NCBI GenBank assembly: GCA_900548795.1
Contig: URLT01000039.1
Location: 1 to 15,213 of the forward strand
Direction: 5' to 3'
DNA: 15,213 bases
Source: an uncultured Eubacteriales bacterium
GTDB lineage: Bacteria > Bacillota > Clostridia > Oscillospirales > Oscillospiraceae
Under the pieces are notes generated by a model. That model was not told where the DNA came from, made no database searches, and saw nothing but the letters and a program-made list of their open reading frames with translations. Shown piece after piece: positions 8,093-14,597 of the stretch (positions within the stretch are counted from its first letter, which is position 1; each line of letters begins with the position of its first letter). Made by a program: the position numbers and the translations under genes.

Positions 8093-8132
8093 CGCCTGCT
8101 CCCGTCGACCGGGAGGCAGGCGTCGTTTTTTT
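8093..8132 (+). terminator. Intrinsic terminator, oriented on the plus strand
   Basis: CGCCTGC (8093-8099) pairs with GCAGGCG (8116-8122), and TCCCG (8100-8104) with CGGGA (8110-8114), leaving one bulged G and a five-base loop. Seven T residues follow on the plus strand at 8126-8132, so the structure works best for rightward transcription. No plus-strand gene lies upstream. On the minus strand the hairpin follows the proline-rich gene that ends at 8158, but the bases after it are only moderately T-rich, so it could be a weaker terminator for that operon. Confidence 0.65.
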
Positions 8133-8157
8133 CCGATTCAACGATCCCGTCATTTTT

Positions 8158-8478
8158 TCAGGGCAGCAAAAGATACAGCATAAGCGTCAGAACGGCCAGC
8201 TCGGCCTCATGCGTCTGCCCGGACGAGAGCAGCAGGAGCAGCGCCAGCGGCAGACGGTCGCACGGCCGCTGCAGCTCCGGCGGCCGCGGAGGCGGCGCGG
8301 GCTTCGGCGGCTTCGGCGGCTTAGGCGGCTTAGGCGGCTTAGGCGGCATGGGTGGCTCCGGCGGCACCGGCGGCATGGGTGGCTTCGGCGGCTTGGGCGG
8401 CTTTTCCGGCTTCGGCGGCTCGTCGACCGTCTGTCTGCGGAAGCCTCCGTAGCCGTCGGGCTGGTAGCGGTGATACAT
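8158..8478 (-). CDS. Uncharacterised proline-rich protein with leucine-rich hydrophobic tail
   Basis: This 106-residue product has no function I can name. It has three parts: a short Tyr/Arg/Gly-rich head (MYHRYQPDGYGGFRRQ), a proline-rich middle (residues about 21-67) of Pro-Pro-X repeats where X is mostly Lys but also Met, Glu and Val, and a hydrophobic C-terminus with two Leu-rich stretches (about 76-84 and 94-105) separated by a polar turn. There is no signal peptide. The tail could be a membrane hairpin or a self-associating segment. It starts two bases after the preceding gene's stop, so it is cotranscribed with it. Proteins of this build, next to a partner like the upstream gene, are known to me as unnamed hypotheticals in Oscillospiraceae; that is memory, not a search. 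Confidence 0.7.
   Translation of the reverse strand: MYHRYQPDGYGGFRRQTVDEPPKPEKPPKPPKPPMPPVPPEPPMPPKPPKPPKPPKPPKPAPPPRPPELQRPCDRLPLALLLLLSSGQTHEAELAVLTLMLYLLLP
8301..8419. repeat. Nine-base tandem repeat encoding Pro-Pro-X
   Basis: The unit GGCGGCTTA/C recurs in register, about a dozen imperfect copies, with variants ending CATG, TCCG and ACCG. On the minus strand it codes for Pro-Pro-Lys, -Met, -Glu or -Val. Three identical consecutive units lie near 8320-8347. Such an array can change copy number by slippage in steps of three residues without breaking the frame. Confidence 0.85.
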
Positions 8479-8480
8479 CG

Positions 8481-8846
8481 TCAATCGCCCTCCCTTCGCT
8501 CCGGCGGCGAGATGCCCTGCATCCGCTCCATCAGCCGCATCAGGCGCGCAAGCTCCGCCGCGCGGTCGAGCCGACGGCAGCCGTCGGGCGGAAGATACGC
8601 CTTGAGCGCGGCCAGCAGCGCCTCGAGCCGCTTGTCGACGCGGTTCAGCTCGCCGAGCGTCCCCATGAGCGCCGAGAGCATCGCCGCATCCGGGAAGGAG
8701 GCGTCGGCAAGGGCGCGCTCCGGCGCGGGCGGTTGGGGCGGCGGCTCGGACGCCGCCCCGTTCAGGCCAAGCGAGTCGGCCAGCGCGGAAAGCTGCGCCA
8801 TTTTCTCCGGGTCGTTCAGGATCTTTCCGATCAGATCGTCGCTCAT
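8481..8846 (-). CDS. Uncharacterised small helical protein, middle gene of cryptic operon
   Basis: This 121-residue cytoplasmic protein has a short N-terminal helical region (ILNDPEKMAQLSALADSLG), a Pro/Ala-rich linker (about 32-50), and a C-terminal helical half in which LEALLAALKAYLP is followed by LDRAAELARLMRLMERMQG. There is no signal peptide or membrane helix. I recognise the layout (an LSDPE/NDPE-like start, then a Leu-rich 'ALKPYL...RLDRAI' stretch) from unnamed clostridial proteins but know of no assigned role. Its ATG overlaps the previous stop by four bases, and the next gene follows after two bases, so the three proteins are probably made together and may interact. Confidence 0.78.
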   Translation of the reverse strand: MSDDLIGKILNDPEKMAQLSALADSLGLNGAASEPPPQPPAPERALADASFPDAAMLSALMGTLGELNRVDKRLEALLAALKAYLPPDGCRRLDRAAELARLMRLMERMQGISPPERREGD

Positions 8847-9061
8847 CGTCCCAAAAGCTCCCTCTGCACCTGCGCAAGCTGCTCCGGCGTGAGCACCTGC
8901 GCGAGCAGCCGCAGCGCCTCCTCGCCGCTGCCGCTTTGCAGCGCCCGCGCAGCCTGCCGCGTCGCCTCGCCGTGCGCCGCGAGCGCCGCAAGCGTCTCCT
9001 GACCCTCCTTTGTGGCAAGATACGCGGAAAGACGCGCATTTTTTGCGGGATTTTGCGTCAT
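8843..9061 (-). CDS. Uncharacterised 72-residue helical protein, first gene of cryptic operon
   Basis: The ATG at 9061 follows a GGGGGAGG site at good spacing. The product is a small, soluble, almost entirely helical protein rich in Ala, Leu, Gln and Glu, with YLATKEGQETLAALAAHG and a C-terminal LLAQVLTPEQLAQVQ segment. A longer in-frame reading to 9607 is rejected because it would run antisense through the whole phosphoesterase gene and bypass this start. It opens the three-gene minus-strand operon, and its promoter must lie in the short AT-rich gap shared with the divergent phosphoesterase. No function assigned. Confidence 0.75.
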   Translation of the reverse strand: MTQNPAKNARLSAYLATKEGQETLAALAAHGEATRQAARALQSGSGEEALRLLAQVLTPEQLAQVQRELLGR

Positions 9062-9066
9062 TATCG

Positions 9067-9095
9067 TTGCCTCCCCCCTCACAATCTGATATAAT
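9067..9095 (+). promoter_or_regulatory. Promoter of phosphoesterase-coaX-hydrolase operon
   Basis: TTGCCT (9067-9072) and a perfect TATAAT (9090-9095) are separated by 17 bases. Transcription would begin near 9102, which rules out the in-frame ATG at 9098 as a start and supports the ATG at 9125. The same AT-rich block (ATATAATATAT) could also supply a -10 for the leftward operon, since the -35 overlaps its ribosome binding region. Confidence 0.8.
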
Positions 9096-9124
9096 ATATG
9101 CACGAAACCGGAAAGGATGAACCG

Positions 9125-9589
9125 ATGAAGCTTTTGATTCTCTCTGACTCGCACGGTCTGGCCGAGCGCGTGTGCGCCATTGCGCGGCGTGAGCGCCCAG
9201 ACCTCGTGCTCCACCTCGGCGACGGCTCGCGCGACACGCTGGAGCTGGGCTTTCCCCCGGCGCTGCTGCAGGTGCGCGGCAACTGCGACGGTCCGTTTCC
9301 CGACGTGCCGGAGCGCATCACGACCAATCTGGAGGGCGTGAAGCTTCTGGCCGTTCACGGCCACCGAAACGGCGTGCGGCAGGGGCTGCTGTCCCTGCGC
9401 CTTCTGGCGCAGGAGCTGGGCGCCACGCTCGTCTGCTTCGGCCACACGCACAGCCCGACGCTCGTCACGGAGGACGGCGTCACCTTTCTCAACCCCGGCG
9501 CGTGCAGCAGCCCGAAGCCGACCTATGCCGTCGTTGAGCTGGCCGACGGGAAGATCCTGCGAATGGAACACAAAACCGCGGAGGTATAA
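9125..9589 (+). CDS. YfcE/MJ0936-type metallophosphoesterase
   Basis: This 154-residue cytoplasmic calcineurin-like phosphoesterase carries the full set of metal ligands: Asp8 and His10 (SDSHG), Asp33 (LGD), Asn53 (GNCD), His78 (VHGH), and His107 and His109 (GHTH). Length is typical of the YfcE group of small two-metal phosphodiesterases. These act on phosphodiesters in vitro, but natural substrates are mostly unknown. I chose the ATG at 9125, after GGAAAGGATGA, because the ATG at 9098 lies before the predicted transcription start. In many Firmicutes such genes sit beside rph/rdgB; here the next gene is coaX, five bases on, with its GGAGG site inside the end of this gene. Confidence 0.92.
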   Translation: MKLLILSDSHGLAERVCAIARRERPDLVLHLGDGSRDTLELGFPPALLQVRGNCDGPFPDVPERITTNLEGVKLLAVHGHRNGVRQGLLSLRLLAQELGATLVCFGHTHSPTLVTEDGVTFLNPGACSSPKPTYAVVELADGKILRMEHKTAEV

Positions 9590-9594
9590 ACACC

Positions 9595-10404
9595 ATGATC
9601 CTTGCAATCGACATCGGCAACACCAACATCGTGCTCGGGGGCATCGAGCGCGAGCGCATCCGCTTTGAGGCGCGGATGGCCACGGACTGCGTCAAAACGT
9701 CCGACCAATACTGCGCCGAGCTGAAGGGCATCCTCGCCCTGTTCGAGGCCGCGCCGGAGCAGATCGACGGCTGCATCATCAGCTCGGTCGTTCCGCCCGT
9801 AATGAACTCCATCCGCACGGCCATCCGCAAGCTGACCGGCCTGACGCCGCTGGTCGTCGGCCCGGGCATCCGAACCGGCCTGAACATCCGCATGGAGCAC
9901 CCGGCGGAGGTCGGCAGCGACCTGATCGTCGCGGCCGTCGCGGCCGTCGCGGAGTACGGCGCGCCGCTACTGCTCATCGACATGGGCACGGCCACCACGA
10001 TCACGGCGATCGACGCCGACGGCGCGTTCGTCGGCGGCTGCATCTGCCCGGGCGTGAAGATCTCCATGGACGCCCTGACCGGCCGGACGGCGCAGCTTCC
10101 GGGCATCTCGCTCGACGAGCCGCAGGTCGCCATCGGCAAAAACACGCGCGAGAGTATGCGCAGCGGCATCATGTTCGGCTCGGCTGCCATGCTCGACGGC
10201 CTGCTTGAGCGAATGGAGGCCGAGCTGGGCACGCCCGCGCGGGTCATCGCCACCGGCGGCATTGCGAGATTTGTCACGCCGCTGTGCAAGCGCGAGATCC
10301 TCTATGACCGCAGCCTGATGATCAAGGGGCTGCACCTGCTCTATCAGCGCAACACGGAGCACAAAAAAGCGGCGCAGAGTCGGAACGGAGGTCAGCCGAC
10401 ATGA
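9595..10404 (+). CDS. coaX: Type III pantothenate kinase
   Basis: This 269-residue cytoplasmic ASKHA-fold enzyme phosphorylates pantothenate, the first step of coenzyme A synthesis. Visible motifs are the phosphate loop DIGNTN (residues 6-11), the pantothenate-binding region around MEHPAEVGSDL with the likely catalytic base Asp109, IDMGTATTI in the middle, and the C-terminal IATGG. It is slightly longer than usual (about 255-260) because of a hydrophilic tail (HKKAAQSRNGGQPT). Type III kinases typically need a monovalent cation and are not inhibited by CoA. The start ATG has a GGAGG site. Its stop overlaps the next ATG by four bases. Confidence 0.96.
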   Translation: MILAIDIGNTNIVLGGIERERIRFEARMATDCVKTSDQYCAELKGILALFEAAPEQIDGCIISSVVPPVMNSIRTAIRKLTGLTPLVVGPGIRTGLNIRMEHPAEVGSDLIVAAVAAVAEYGAPLLLIDMGTATTITAIDADGAFVGGCICPGVKISMDALTGRTAQLPGISLDEPQVAIGKNTRESMRSGIMFGSAAMLDGLLERMEAELGTPARVIATGGIARFVTPLCKREILYDRSLMIKGLHLLYQRNTEHKKAAQSRNGGQPT

Positions 10405-11309
10405 CGGAATTTGATTTTCCCTCTAAGGGCGCCGGGAGCGTCCACGCCTATCGCTGGGAGCCGGCGGGCAAGCCCGTCGCCGTGCTGCAGATCATCCACG
10501 GCATTGCAGAGCACGCGGCGCGCTACGACGAGATGGCGCGCTTCTTCACCGAGCGCGGCGTGCTCGTCACGGCCGAGGATCACATGGGGCACGGCAAGTC
10601 CTCCGGCACGGAGGCGCCGCTCTGCTTTTCCGGCGGCTGGACGGCCGCAGTCGACGACAGCTACGCCCTGCTCGAGCGCATGCACCGGGAATTCCCGGAC
10701 GTGCCCTACCTGCTCTTCGGGCACAGCATGGGCTCGTTCCTGACGCGCACCCTGCTCTACCGCTATCCGAGCGCGCCGCTGCGCGCCGTCGTGATCTGCG
10801 GCACGGCATGGGAATCGCGCCTCAATCTGGCAGCCGGGCGAGTGCTCTGCGCGCTGGAGAAAAAGCGCCTCGGCGCGACCGGCTACAGTCCCCTGCTCAA
10901 TTCGCTGATGTTCGGGCGCTACAACCGAAAATTCTCCGACACGCTGACCCCGGACGACTGGATCTGCACCAGCCGGGAGGTCGTCGACGCCTACGCCGCC
11001 GACCCGCTCTGCGGCGGCCGGGTCACCGTCGGCCTGAGCAGCGACGTGCTGTGCGGCGTCCGCATGAATCAGGATCGGCGCAATCTCGAGCGCATGCCCA
11101 AGACGCTCGCCGTGCATTTTATCGCCGGGAAAAGCGACCCCGTCGGCAGCATGGGCAAGGGCGTGCAGCGGGCTGCCGACGCCTTCCGCAGAGCCGGGAT
11201 GCAGCATGTCACGCTGAAGCTCTATGACGGCCGCCACGAGATCCACAACGAGCCGGTCCGGCAGACTGTGTATGAGGATGTTTGGAATTTCTTCCAAGCC
11301 GCCCTGTAA
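10401..11309 (+). CDS. Alpha/beta hydrolase, monoacylglycerol lipase-like (Hydrolase_4 / S33)
   Basis: This 302-residue serine hydrolase has no signal peptide, so it is probably cytoplasmic. The nucleophile elbow is GHSMG with Ser109; the acid is likely Asp246 (GKSDPVG) and the histidine His279 (RHEIHNE), the usual order for lysophospholipase or monoacylglycerol lipase-like enzymes. An oxyanion-hole HG motif occurs early (IIHGIAEHAARY). A cap region lies between about 150 and 220. Substrates may be monoacylglycerols, lysophospholipids or other esters; sequence alone does not decide. A GGAGG site lies at the end of coaX, and translation is coupled by an ATGA overlap. No clear terminator follows before the next promoter at 11355. 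Confidence 0.9.
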   Translation: MTEFDFPSKGAGSVHAYRWEPAGKPVAVLQIIHGIAEHAARYDEMARFFTERGVLVTAEDHMGHGKSSGTEAPLCFSGGWTAAVDDSYALLERMHREFPDVPYLLFGHSMGSFLTRTLLYRYPSAPLRAVVICGTAWESRLNLAAGRVLCALEKKRLGATGYSPLLNSLMFGRYNRKFSDTLTPDDWICTSREVVDAYAADPLCGGRVTVGLSSDVLCGVRMNQDRRNLERMPKTLAVHFIAGKSDPVGSMGKGVQRAADAFRRAGMQHVTLKLYDGRHEIHNEPVRQTVYEDVWNFFQAAL

Positions 11310-11354
11310 AGCATCTATTTTGTAACATTTGTTCCCATTTTGTCAGTTCTTGCC

Positions 11355-11383
11355 TTGACGGAGCGCCGTGTTTTTGCTAAAAT
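11355..11383 (+). promoter_or_regulatory. Strong promoter upstream of the SLH/lysozyme gene
   Basis: TTGACG (five of six matches) and TAAAAT (five of six) are separated by exactly 17 bases. Transcription would start near 11390, giving a GC-rich leader of about 112 bases before the ATG at 11502. Confidence 0.85.
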
Positions 11384-11390
11384 GAGGGCA

Positions 11391-11493
11391 GCACCGCCCC
11401 CGGCAGGAGCCGGGGAGCAGGTGTGACGGCGCGGTGCTTTCCTCGCCTGAGATCATTCGGGATGCTCCGCGCCGGAGACTCCCGCGATTGGAG
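11391..11493 (+). promoter_or_regulatory. Structured 5' leader RNA, possible cis-regulator
   Basis: The leader folds well by eye. GCACCGC (11391-11397) pairs perfectly with GCGGTGC (11431-11437), enclosing a second hairpin, CCCCGGC (11398-11404) with GCCGGGG (11409-11415) around an AGGA loop. Downstream, CCTGA (11446-11450) can pair with TCGGG (11457-11461), and CTCCG (11465-11469) with CGGAG (11473-11477). CTCC at 11479-11482 can pair with the GGAG ribosome binding site at 11490-11493; the CTCC at 11465 could do so instead. The GGAGCCGGGGA piece recalls the core of c-di-AMP (ydaO) riboswitches, which often control cell-wall hydrolases. The rest of that consensus is missing and the leader is short, so I do not assign a class. 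Confidence 0.5.
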
Positions 11494-11501
11494 ATACCCA
11501 T

Positions 11502-13514
11502 ATGAAACAAAGAATCCTCAGCCTGCTGCTGACACTCCCGCTGCTGCTGGCTCTGGCGCGGCCGGTTTTTGCTGAAGAGCCGCAGGAGCCGCAGCCCGCC
11601 GGGTACGGCGAAACGGTCGAGCGCGACGAGCGCGCCGTTGCGGCTCTGTCGGTCAGCGAGCAGGGCAAGGCCATGATCCGCGAGCTGTCCGGCGGCTCGG
11701 TCGGCTCAGAGCAGCTCGCGGCGGCGGAAAAGGCGGTCAACGATTTTTCCGCGCGCTATGACCGCGCGCTGACACAAACGCAGTTCGACGCGCTGGCTGA
11801 CTTCGTCGTGGCCTACGGCGCGAGCGTGCTCAGCTCCGGCTGGAAGGTCGAGAAGCTGGTCGGCTCGGGCAGCTATACCGACGCGCAGCTTGCCTCAGCC
11901 TTCTGCGCTTGGGTCAAAAACAGCGCCGGCTTTTCTCAGTCGATGCTCACGCGCCGTCTGCGCGAGAGCAAGCTCTTCCTTTACGGCAGCTATGACGGCG
12001 CCTGCGAGGCCGCCTTTCGCTATGTCGTGTTCTATGCCAACGGTGGCACACTGACGGACAACACCGTCCTGTGCTATCCGGTCGGCCAGCCCTACGGCTC
12101 GCTTCCGGACGCCGCGCACGACAGCAAGCTTTTTGCCGGCTGGTTCACGGCCTCGACCGGCGGCACGCAGATCGAGCCGACGGCGCTCGCCGACGAAAAC
12201 CGCAGCCTCTACGCTCAGTTCCGCGACCCGAGCGGCGGCGACGCCTTCGAGGATCTGGAGCGGGCGGCGTGGTACTATTCCTATGTGGTCGAGGCCGTCT
12301 CGAGCGGCCTGTTCAACGGCGTCAGCGAAACGAAATTCGAGCCGGACGGCACGATGACGCGCGCAATGGCCGTGACCGTGCTCTGGCGCATGGCCGGCGA
12401 GCCGAGCTCGAAAAAGGCCGTCCCCTTCACCGACGCGCCCTCGGGGCAGTGGTTTTCCGAGGCAGTGAGCTGGGCGTATGAAAACAACGTGGTCAACGGC
12501 GTCAGCCCGACGAGCTTCGGCACGGACGAGCCGGTCACGCGCGAGCAGCTTGTCACGATCCTCTACCGCTACGCGCAGAGCTGCGGCAAGGACACCTCGA
12601 AGACCGACGCGCTCACGGCCTTCTCCGACCGGGACGACGTTCTGCTCTATGCGCAGGACGCCATGCGCTGGGCGGTCGGCTCCGGCCTGATCGGCGGCGC
12701 AGACGGCAGGCTTCTGCCCGCCTCGAACGCAACGCGCGCCGAATGCGCCAAGATCCTTCTGCTCTTCGGCAAGCTGGGGCAGGGCGAAAAGCCCGATGAG
12801 CCGGACGTCGTGCCCACGCTGCGCATGAGCGAGCGGGGCGTTCAGTTCATCAAGGATCACGAGGGCTTCACGCAGTATGCCATGTGGGACTACGCACAGT
12901 GGTCGATCGGCTACGGCACGCACTGCGAAAAGGATGAATATCCCGACGGCATCACGCGCGAGCAGGCGGACATTCTGCTGCGCAAGGAGATCGCCGTCAA
13001 GGAAACGGCAGTCGCCGCCTTTGAAAAGAAGATCGGCCGCACGCTCTCGGCGCAGCAGTTTGACGCGCTCGTGAGCTTCTCGTATAACGTCGGCTCGGGG
13101 TGGATGAGCAACCCTTCCTATAACGTCTATCGGCTCATTGCCTCCGGCTCGACCGACGAAATGGCGCTCGTCAACGCCCTCGGCAGCTGGATCCACGCGG
13201 GCGGCGAGGCGCTGAGCGGGCTTGCCTGCCGGCGCATGGACGAGGCGAATATTTACATCAACGGCGACTACACCGTCCGCAGCAATCGCTATCTTTATGT
13301 CAGCTTCAACGCCGCGCCCGGCACCTGCGCGGATAAATTCACCTATTTCAAGGCCGGCGGTAAGCTCAGCGGTCTGCCGACGCCGACGCGCGAGGGCTAT
13401 ACCTTCCTCGGCTGGTACGACAAGGCCGTCAGCGGCGGCACGCGCTATGCCGACGGCGGAGCCGTCCCGGCACTGCGCACGCTGACGCTCTATGCGCAAT
13501 GGAAGGCGAATTGA
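11502..13514 (+). CDS. Secreted SLH protein with duplicated lysozyme and InlB-repeat modules
   Basis: This 670-residue surface protein has a signal peptide (1-24, cleaved after PVFA). Domains in order are: a lysozyme-like copy lacking its catalytic core (about 49-165), an InlB-type B-repeat (about 172-243), three SLH domains (about 247-300, 305-360 and 370-431), a GH24-type lysozyme (about 440-590), and a second B-repeat (about 597-669). In the second lysozyme, Glu454 (HEGF), Asp463 nine residues later and Ser468 before IGYGTH match the T4 lysozyme Glu-Asp-Thr arrangement. In the first copy, Ser63 replaces the Glu and about 30 residues including the Asp are missing. The likely role is peptidoglycan cleavage while bound to the wall by the SLH domains. 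Start ATG follows TTGGAG. A strong promoter and folded leader precede it, and truA follows after one base. Confidence 0.92.
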   Translation: MKQRILSLLLTLPLLLALARPVFAEEPQEPQPAGYGETVERDERAVAALSVSEQGKAMIRELSGGSVGSEQLAAAEKAVNDFSARYDRALTQTQFDALADFVVAYGASVLSSGWKVEKLVGSGSYTDAQLASAFCAWVKNSAGFSQSMLTRRLRESKLFLYGSYDGACEAAFRYVVFYANGGTLTDNTVLCYPVGQPYGSLPDAAHDSKLFAGWFTASTGGTQIEPTALADENRSLYAQFRDPSGGDAFEDLERAAWYYSYVVEAVSSGLFNGVSETKFEPDGTMTRAMAVTVLWRMAGEPSSKKAVPFTDAPSGQWFSEAVSWAYENNVVNGVSPTSFGTDEPVTREQLVTILYRYAQSCGKDTSKTDALTAFSDRDDVLLYAQDAMRWAVGSGLIGGADGRLLPASNATRAECAKILLLFGKLGQGEKPDEPDVVPTLRMSERGVQFIKDHEGFTQYAMWDYAQWSIGYGTHCEKDEYPDGITREQADILLRKEIAVKETAVAAFEKKIGRTLSAQQFDALVSFSYNVGSGWMSNPSYNVYRLIASGSTDEMALVNALGSWIHAGGEALSGLACRRMDEANIYINGDYTVRSNRYLYVSFNAAPGTCADKFTYFKAGGKLSGLPTPTREGYTFLGWYDKAVSGGTRYADGGAVPALRTLTLYAQWKAN

Positions 13515-13515
13515 T

Positions 13516-14247
13516 ATGCCGGTATACCGTCTGACTCTGAGCTACGACGGCACGAACCGTCCTGGCTGGCAGCGGCTCGCGCCGGGCGACCGGAGCATTC
13601 AGAGCCGCGTGGAGGCCGCGCTGACCGAGGCGCTCGGGCAGCCGGTCGAGGTGCACGGCAGCGGCCGCACCGACGCGGGCGTCCACGCCGCAGGGCAGGT
13701 CGCCTCCTTCACCGCGCCGAAATGCGAGCCGGAGGCGCTTTTGCGCCGTCTGCGCCATCTGCTCCCGGCGGACATCGGCGCGCTGGCGCTGCAGGAGGCG
13801 TCCCCGCGCTTTCACGCGCGGCTGAGCGCCGTCGGCAAGACCTATGTCTACCGCATCTGGAACAGTCCCGTGCCCGATGTTTTCGCCCGGCGCTTTCGCG
13901 TCTGCGTGCCGCAGCGGCTCGACGACGAAGCCATGCGCCGCGCCGCCGCCGACCTGATCGGCACGCACGATTTTTCGAGCTTCTGCGTGCGCGGCAAAAA
14001 ATCCGCCGTGCGCACGCTCACGGAGCTTTCCGTCCGCCGGGAGGGCGACGCCCTGACCCTCACCTTCTCCGCAGACGGCTTTCTGCACCACATGGTGCGC
14101 ATTTTGACCGGCACACTGCTGGAGGTCGGTCTGGGCAAGCGTCCTGCCGACTCTATGCCCGCGCTTCTGGCGGAAAAACGCCGCACCGCCGCCGGCCAGA
14201 CCGCCCCGGCTGCCGGACTCTGTCTGATGGAGGTGCGCTATCAATGA
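13516..14247 (+). CDS. truA: tRNA pseudouridine synthase A
   Basis: This 243-residue enzyme converts uridines 38-40 in the tRNA anticodon stem-loop to pseudouridine. It shows LSYDGTNRPGWQ at the N-terminus, the catalytic motif GSGRTDAGVHA with Asp53, a KTYVYRIW segment, and FLHHMVRILTGTL in the C-terminal half. Length is normal for the family. I chose the ATG at 13516, one base after the preceding stop and behind a GGAAGG site; a start at 13492 would add eight residues inside the upstream gene. Its stop overlaps the next ATG by four bases. The N-terminal GTNRPGWQ has Arg-Pro where many homologues have Tyr/Phe-Xaa-Gly. Confidence 0.95.
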   Translation: MPVYRLTLSYDGTNRPGWQRLAPGDRSIQSRVEAALTEALGQPVEVHGSGRTDAGVHAAGQVASFTAPKCEPEALLRRLRHLLPADIGALALQEASPRFHARLSAVGKTYVYRIWNSPVPDVFARRFRVCVPQRLDDEAMRRAAADLIGTHDFSSFCVRGKKSAVRTLTELSVRREGDALTLTFSADGFLHHMVRILTGTLLEVGLGKRPADSMPALLAEKRRTAAGQTAPAAGLCLMEVRYQ

Positions 14248-14597
14248 GCGTGATCCAAATTTTCGGAAAAAGCAAGTGCTTCGACACCAAAAAGGCCGAG
14301 CGCTATTTTAAGGAACGCCGCATTGCCGTGCAGCGCATCGACCTGCCGCGCTTCGGCATGTCCGGCGGCGAGTTTGACAGCGTGCTTCGCGCCGTCGGCG
14401 GCGTGGACAATCTCATCAATTGGGAGCTGAAAAGCCCCGAGATCGACCTGCTGCGCTACACCGACGACCGGCTGGCCAAGGAGGACAAGCTCTTTGACCA
14501 CCCGGAGCTGATGAAAACGCCCGTAGTTCGCTGCGGAAAAAAAGCCACCGTCGGTTATTGCCCCGACGTCTGGAAAAAATGGGAGGAGTCAACATGA
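14244..14597 (+). CDS. ArsC/Spx-family thioredoxin-fold protein
   Basis: This 117-residue small protein matches the arsenate reductase-like (ArsC/YffB/Spx) fold. IQIFGKSKCFDTKKAERYF places a single active-site Cys12 after the first strand, and TPVVR near residue 98 gives the cis-proline loop typical of the fold. The second Cys seen in CxxC Spx proteins is absent, and the residue after the Cys loop is Lys rather than a recognised arsenate ligand, so arsenate reduction is not implied. No ars genes are nearby. Start ATG overlaps the truA stop by four bases, and its own stop overlaps the next ATG. Role likely thiol-redox, otherwise unknown. Confidence 0.85.
   Translation: MSVIQIFGKSKCFDTKKAERYFKERRIAVQRIDLPRFGMSGGEFDSVLRAVGGVDNLINWELKSPEIDLLRYTDDRLAKEDKLFDHPELMKTPVVRCGKKATVGYCPDVWKKWEEST

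Noticed and set aside
8843..9607. A 254-residue minus-strand protein starting at 9607
   Set aside because: Its first 180 residues are antisense to the phosphoesterase. The ATG at 9061 has a strong ribosome binding site and gives a sensible 72-residue protein.
9930..9955. Short tandem repeat of GCGGCCGTC in coaX
   Set aside because: Just two to three copies encoding an Ala/Val helix segment that is normal for the family.
11391..11440. Calling the leader hairpin an intrinsic terminator for the alpha/beta hydrolase gene
   Set aside because: It lies after a strong promoter and is followed by only three T residues and then C; at most it could be an attenuator.
11384..11501. Assigning the leader firmly as a c-di-AMP (ydaO) riboswitch
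   Set aside because: Only the GGAGCCGGGGA-like piece matches my recollection; the 3' core and several helices are missing and the leader is short.
11895..13499. A 534-codon minus-strand open frame under the SLH/lysozyme gene
   Set aside because: Shadow of the strongly supported plus-strand gene, with no ribosome binding site or domain support.
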